NCBI GenBank assembly: GCA_025934455.1
Contig: JAICYA010000154.1
Location: 1 to 5,615, forward strand
Source: Rudaea sp.
GTDB lineage: Bacteria; Pseudomonadota; Gammaproteobacteria; Xanthomonadales; Rhodanobacteraceae
Direction of reading: 5' to 3'
Length of the DNA: 5,615 nucleotides
In this document: piece by piece, positions 5,223 to 5,615 of the stretch
Layout: every line of letters begins with the position of its first letter
Numbering within the stretch: the stretch's first letter is position 1
Position numbers and translations under genes: made by a program
Notes under the pieces: model-generated
The model's input: only the letters and a program-made list of their open reading frames with translations
Told to the model about the DNA's origin: nothing
Databases searched by the model: none

Positions 5223-5615
5223 TCAGCCGAACAGCGCGAACAATTCCTCGTGCGAAAGATTCCGGCTCTCCGTGTCGCGTCGCGCACGGTATTCGAACGT
5301 GCCCGCGGCGAGCCCGCGTTCGGATACGACGACCCGGTGCGGAATGCCGATCAGTTCGATGTCGGCGAACATGGCGCCGGGGCGCAGGCCGCGGTCGTCG
5401 AGGCAGGTTTCGATGCCTTTCGCGTTGAGTTCGGTGTACAGCGCATTCGCCGCTTCGTTCACCTTGGCGTCGTTCTTCGGATTGATCACGCATACCGCCA
5501 CGCGCCACGGCGCCATCGGTTCGGGCCAGATGATGCCGGCGTCGTCGTGGTTCTGCTCGATCGCCGCGGCGACGATGCGCGACACGCCGATGCCATAGCA
5601 GCCCATCTGCATCGG
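5223..5615 (-). CDS. proS: Prolyl-tRNA synthetase, C-terminal part (runs off right edge)
   Basis: ProRS charges tRNA-Pro with proline in the cytoplasm. The window holds the last 130 codons of about 570 expected for the bacterial (E. coli-type) enzyme. The first residues, [13 protein letters not shown], are class II synthetase motif 3 with its ATP-binding Arg, followed by [18 protein letters not shown], the junction to the anticodon-binding domain. That domain is complete: [47 protein letters not shown] and the terminal [17 protein letters not shown] stretch are all typical of ProS. The editing insertion domain would lie upstream, outside the window. The stop (TGA) is 9 bp from the stop of the convergent 288-aa gene, and I see no intrinsic terminator in the gap or just beyond it. 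Confidence 0.97.
   Translation of the reverse strand, partial: PMQMGCYGIGVSRIVAAAIEQNHDDAGIIWPEPMAPWRVAVCVINPKNDAKVNEAANALYTELNAKGIETCLDDRGLRPGAMFADIELIGIPHRVVVSERGLAAGTFEYRARRDTESRNLSHEELFALFG

Overview
The window is a G+C-rich proteobacterial chromosome segment. The N-terminus of the ETF-ubiquinone oxidoreductase, the H-NS-family protein with a TWSGRGKRPRWF core, and the bacterial ProS all fit Gammaproteobacteria. My best guess is Xanthomonadales/Lysobacterales, based on remembered family resemblance and not on a search. Gene density is very high. I see no RNA gene, insertion sequence, CRISPR array or prophage sign.

Layout from left to right. (1) The N-terminal 94 codons of an ETF-ubiquinone oxidoreductase gene (minus strand) run off the left edge. 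(2) Just upstream of it, on the same strand, is a HutC-type GntR regulator with a UTRA effector domain. (3) Divergent from the regulator, across only 26 bp, is a two-gene plus-strand unit: an amidase-signature hydrolase with an intact Lys-Ser-Ser triad, then a ThrE-family amino-acid exporter. These two overlap by ATGA and are probably translationally coupled. (4) A perfect 12-bp bidirectional terminator separates the exporter from a convergent H-NS-family nucleoid protein gene (minus). (5) A 197-bp, relatively AT-rich divergent intergenic region lies between the H-NS gene and a plus-strand gene for a 288-aa protein I cannot assign. That protein has charged helical ends around a folded core and probably starts at GTG 4347. 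(6) The C-terminal 130 codons of prolyl-tRNA synthetase (minus) converge on it with a 9-bp gap and run off the right edge.

The most interesting part is the regulator / amidase / exporter trio. Its arrangement suggests a small ligand-controlled module: a UTRA-domain repressor or activator senses a metabolite, the amidase cleaves an amide, and the exporter removes an amino-acid-like product. The substrate is unknown and the functional link is inferred from gene order only. ETF-QO, H-NS and ProS are ordinary chromosomal genes. I found no strong evidence of a radically new system here.
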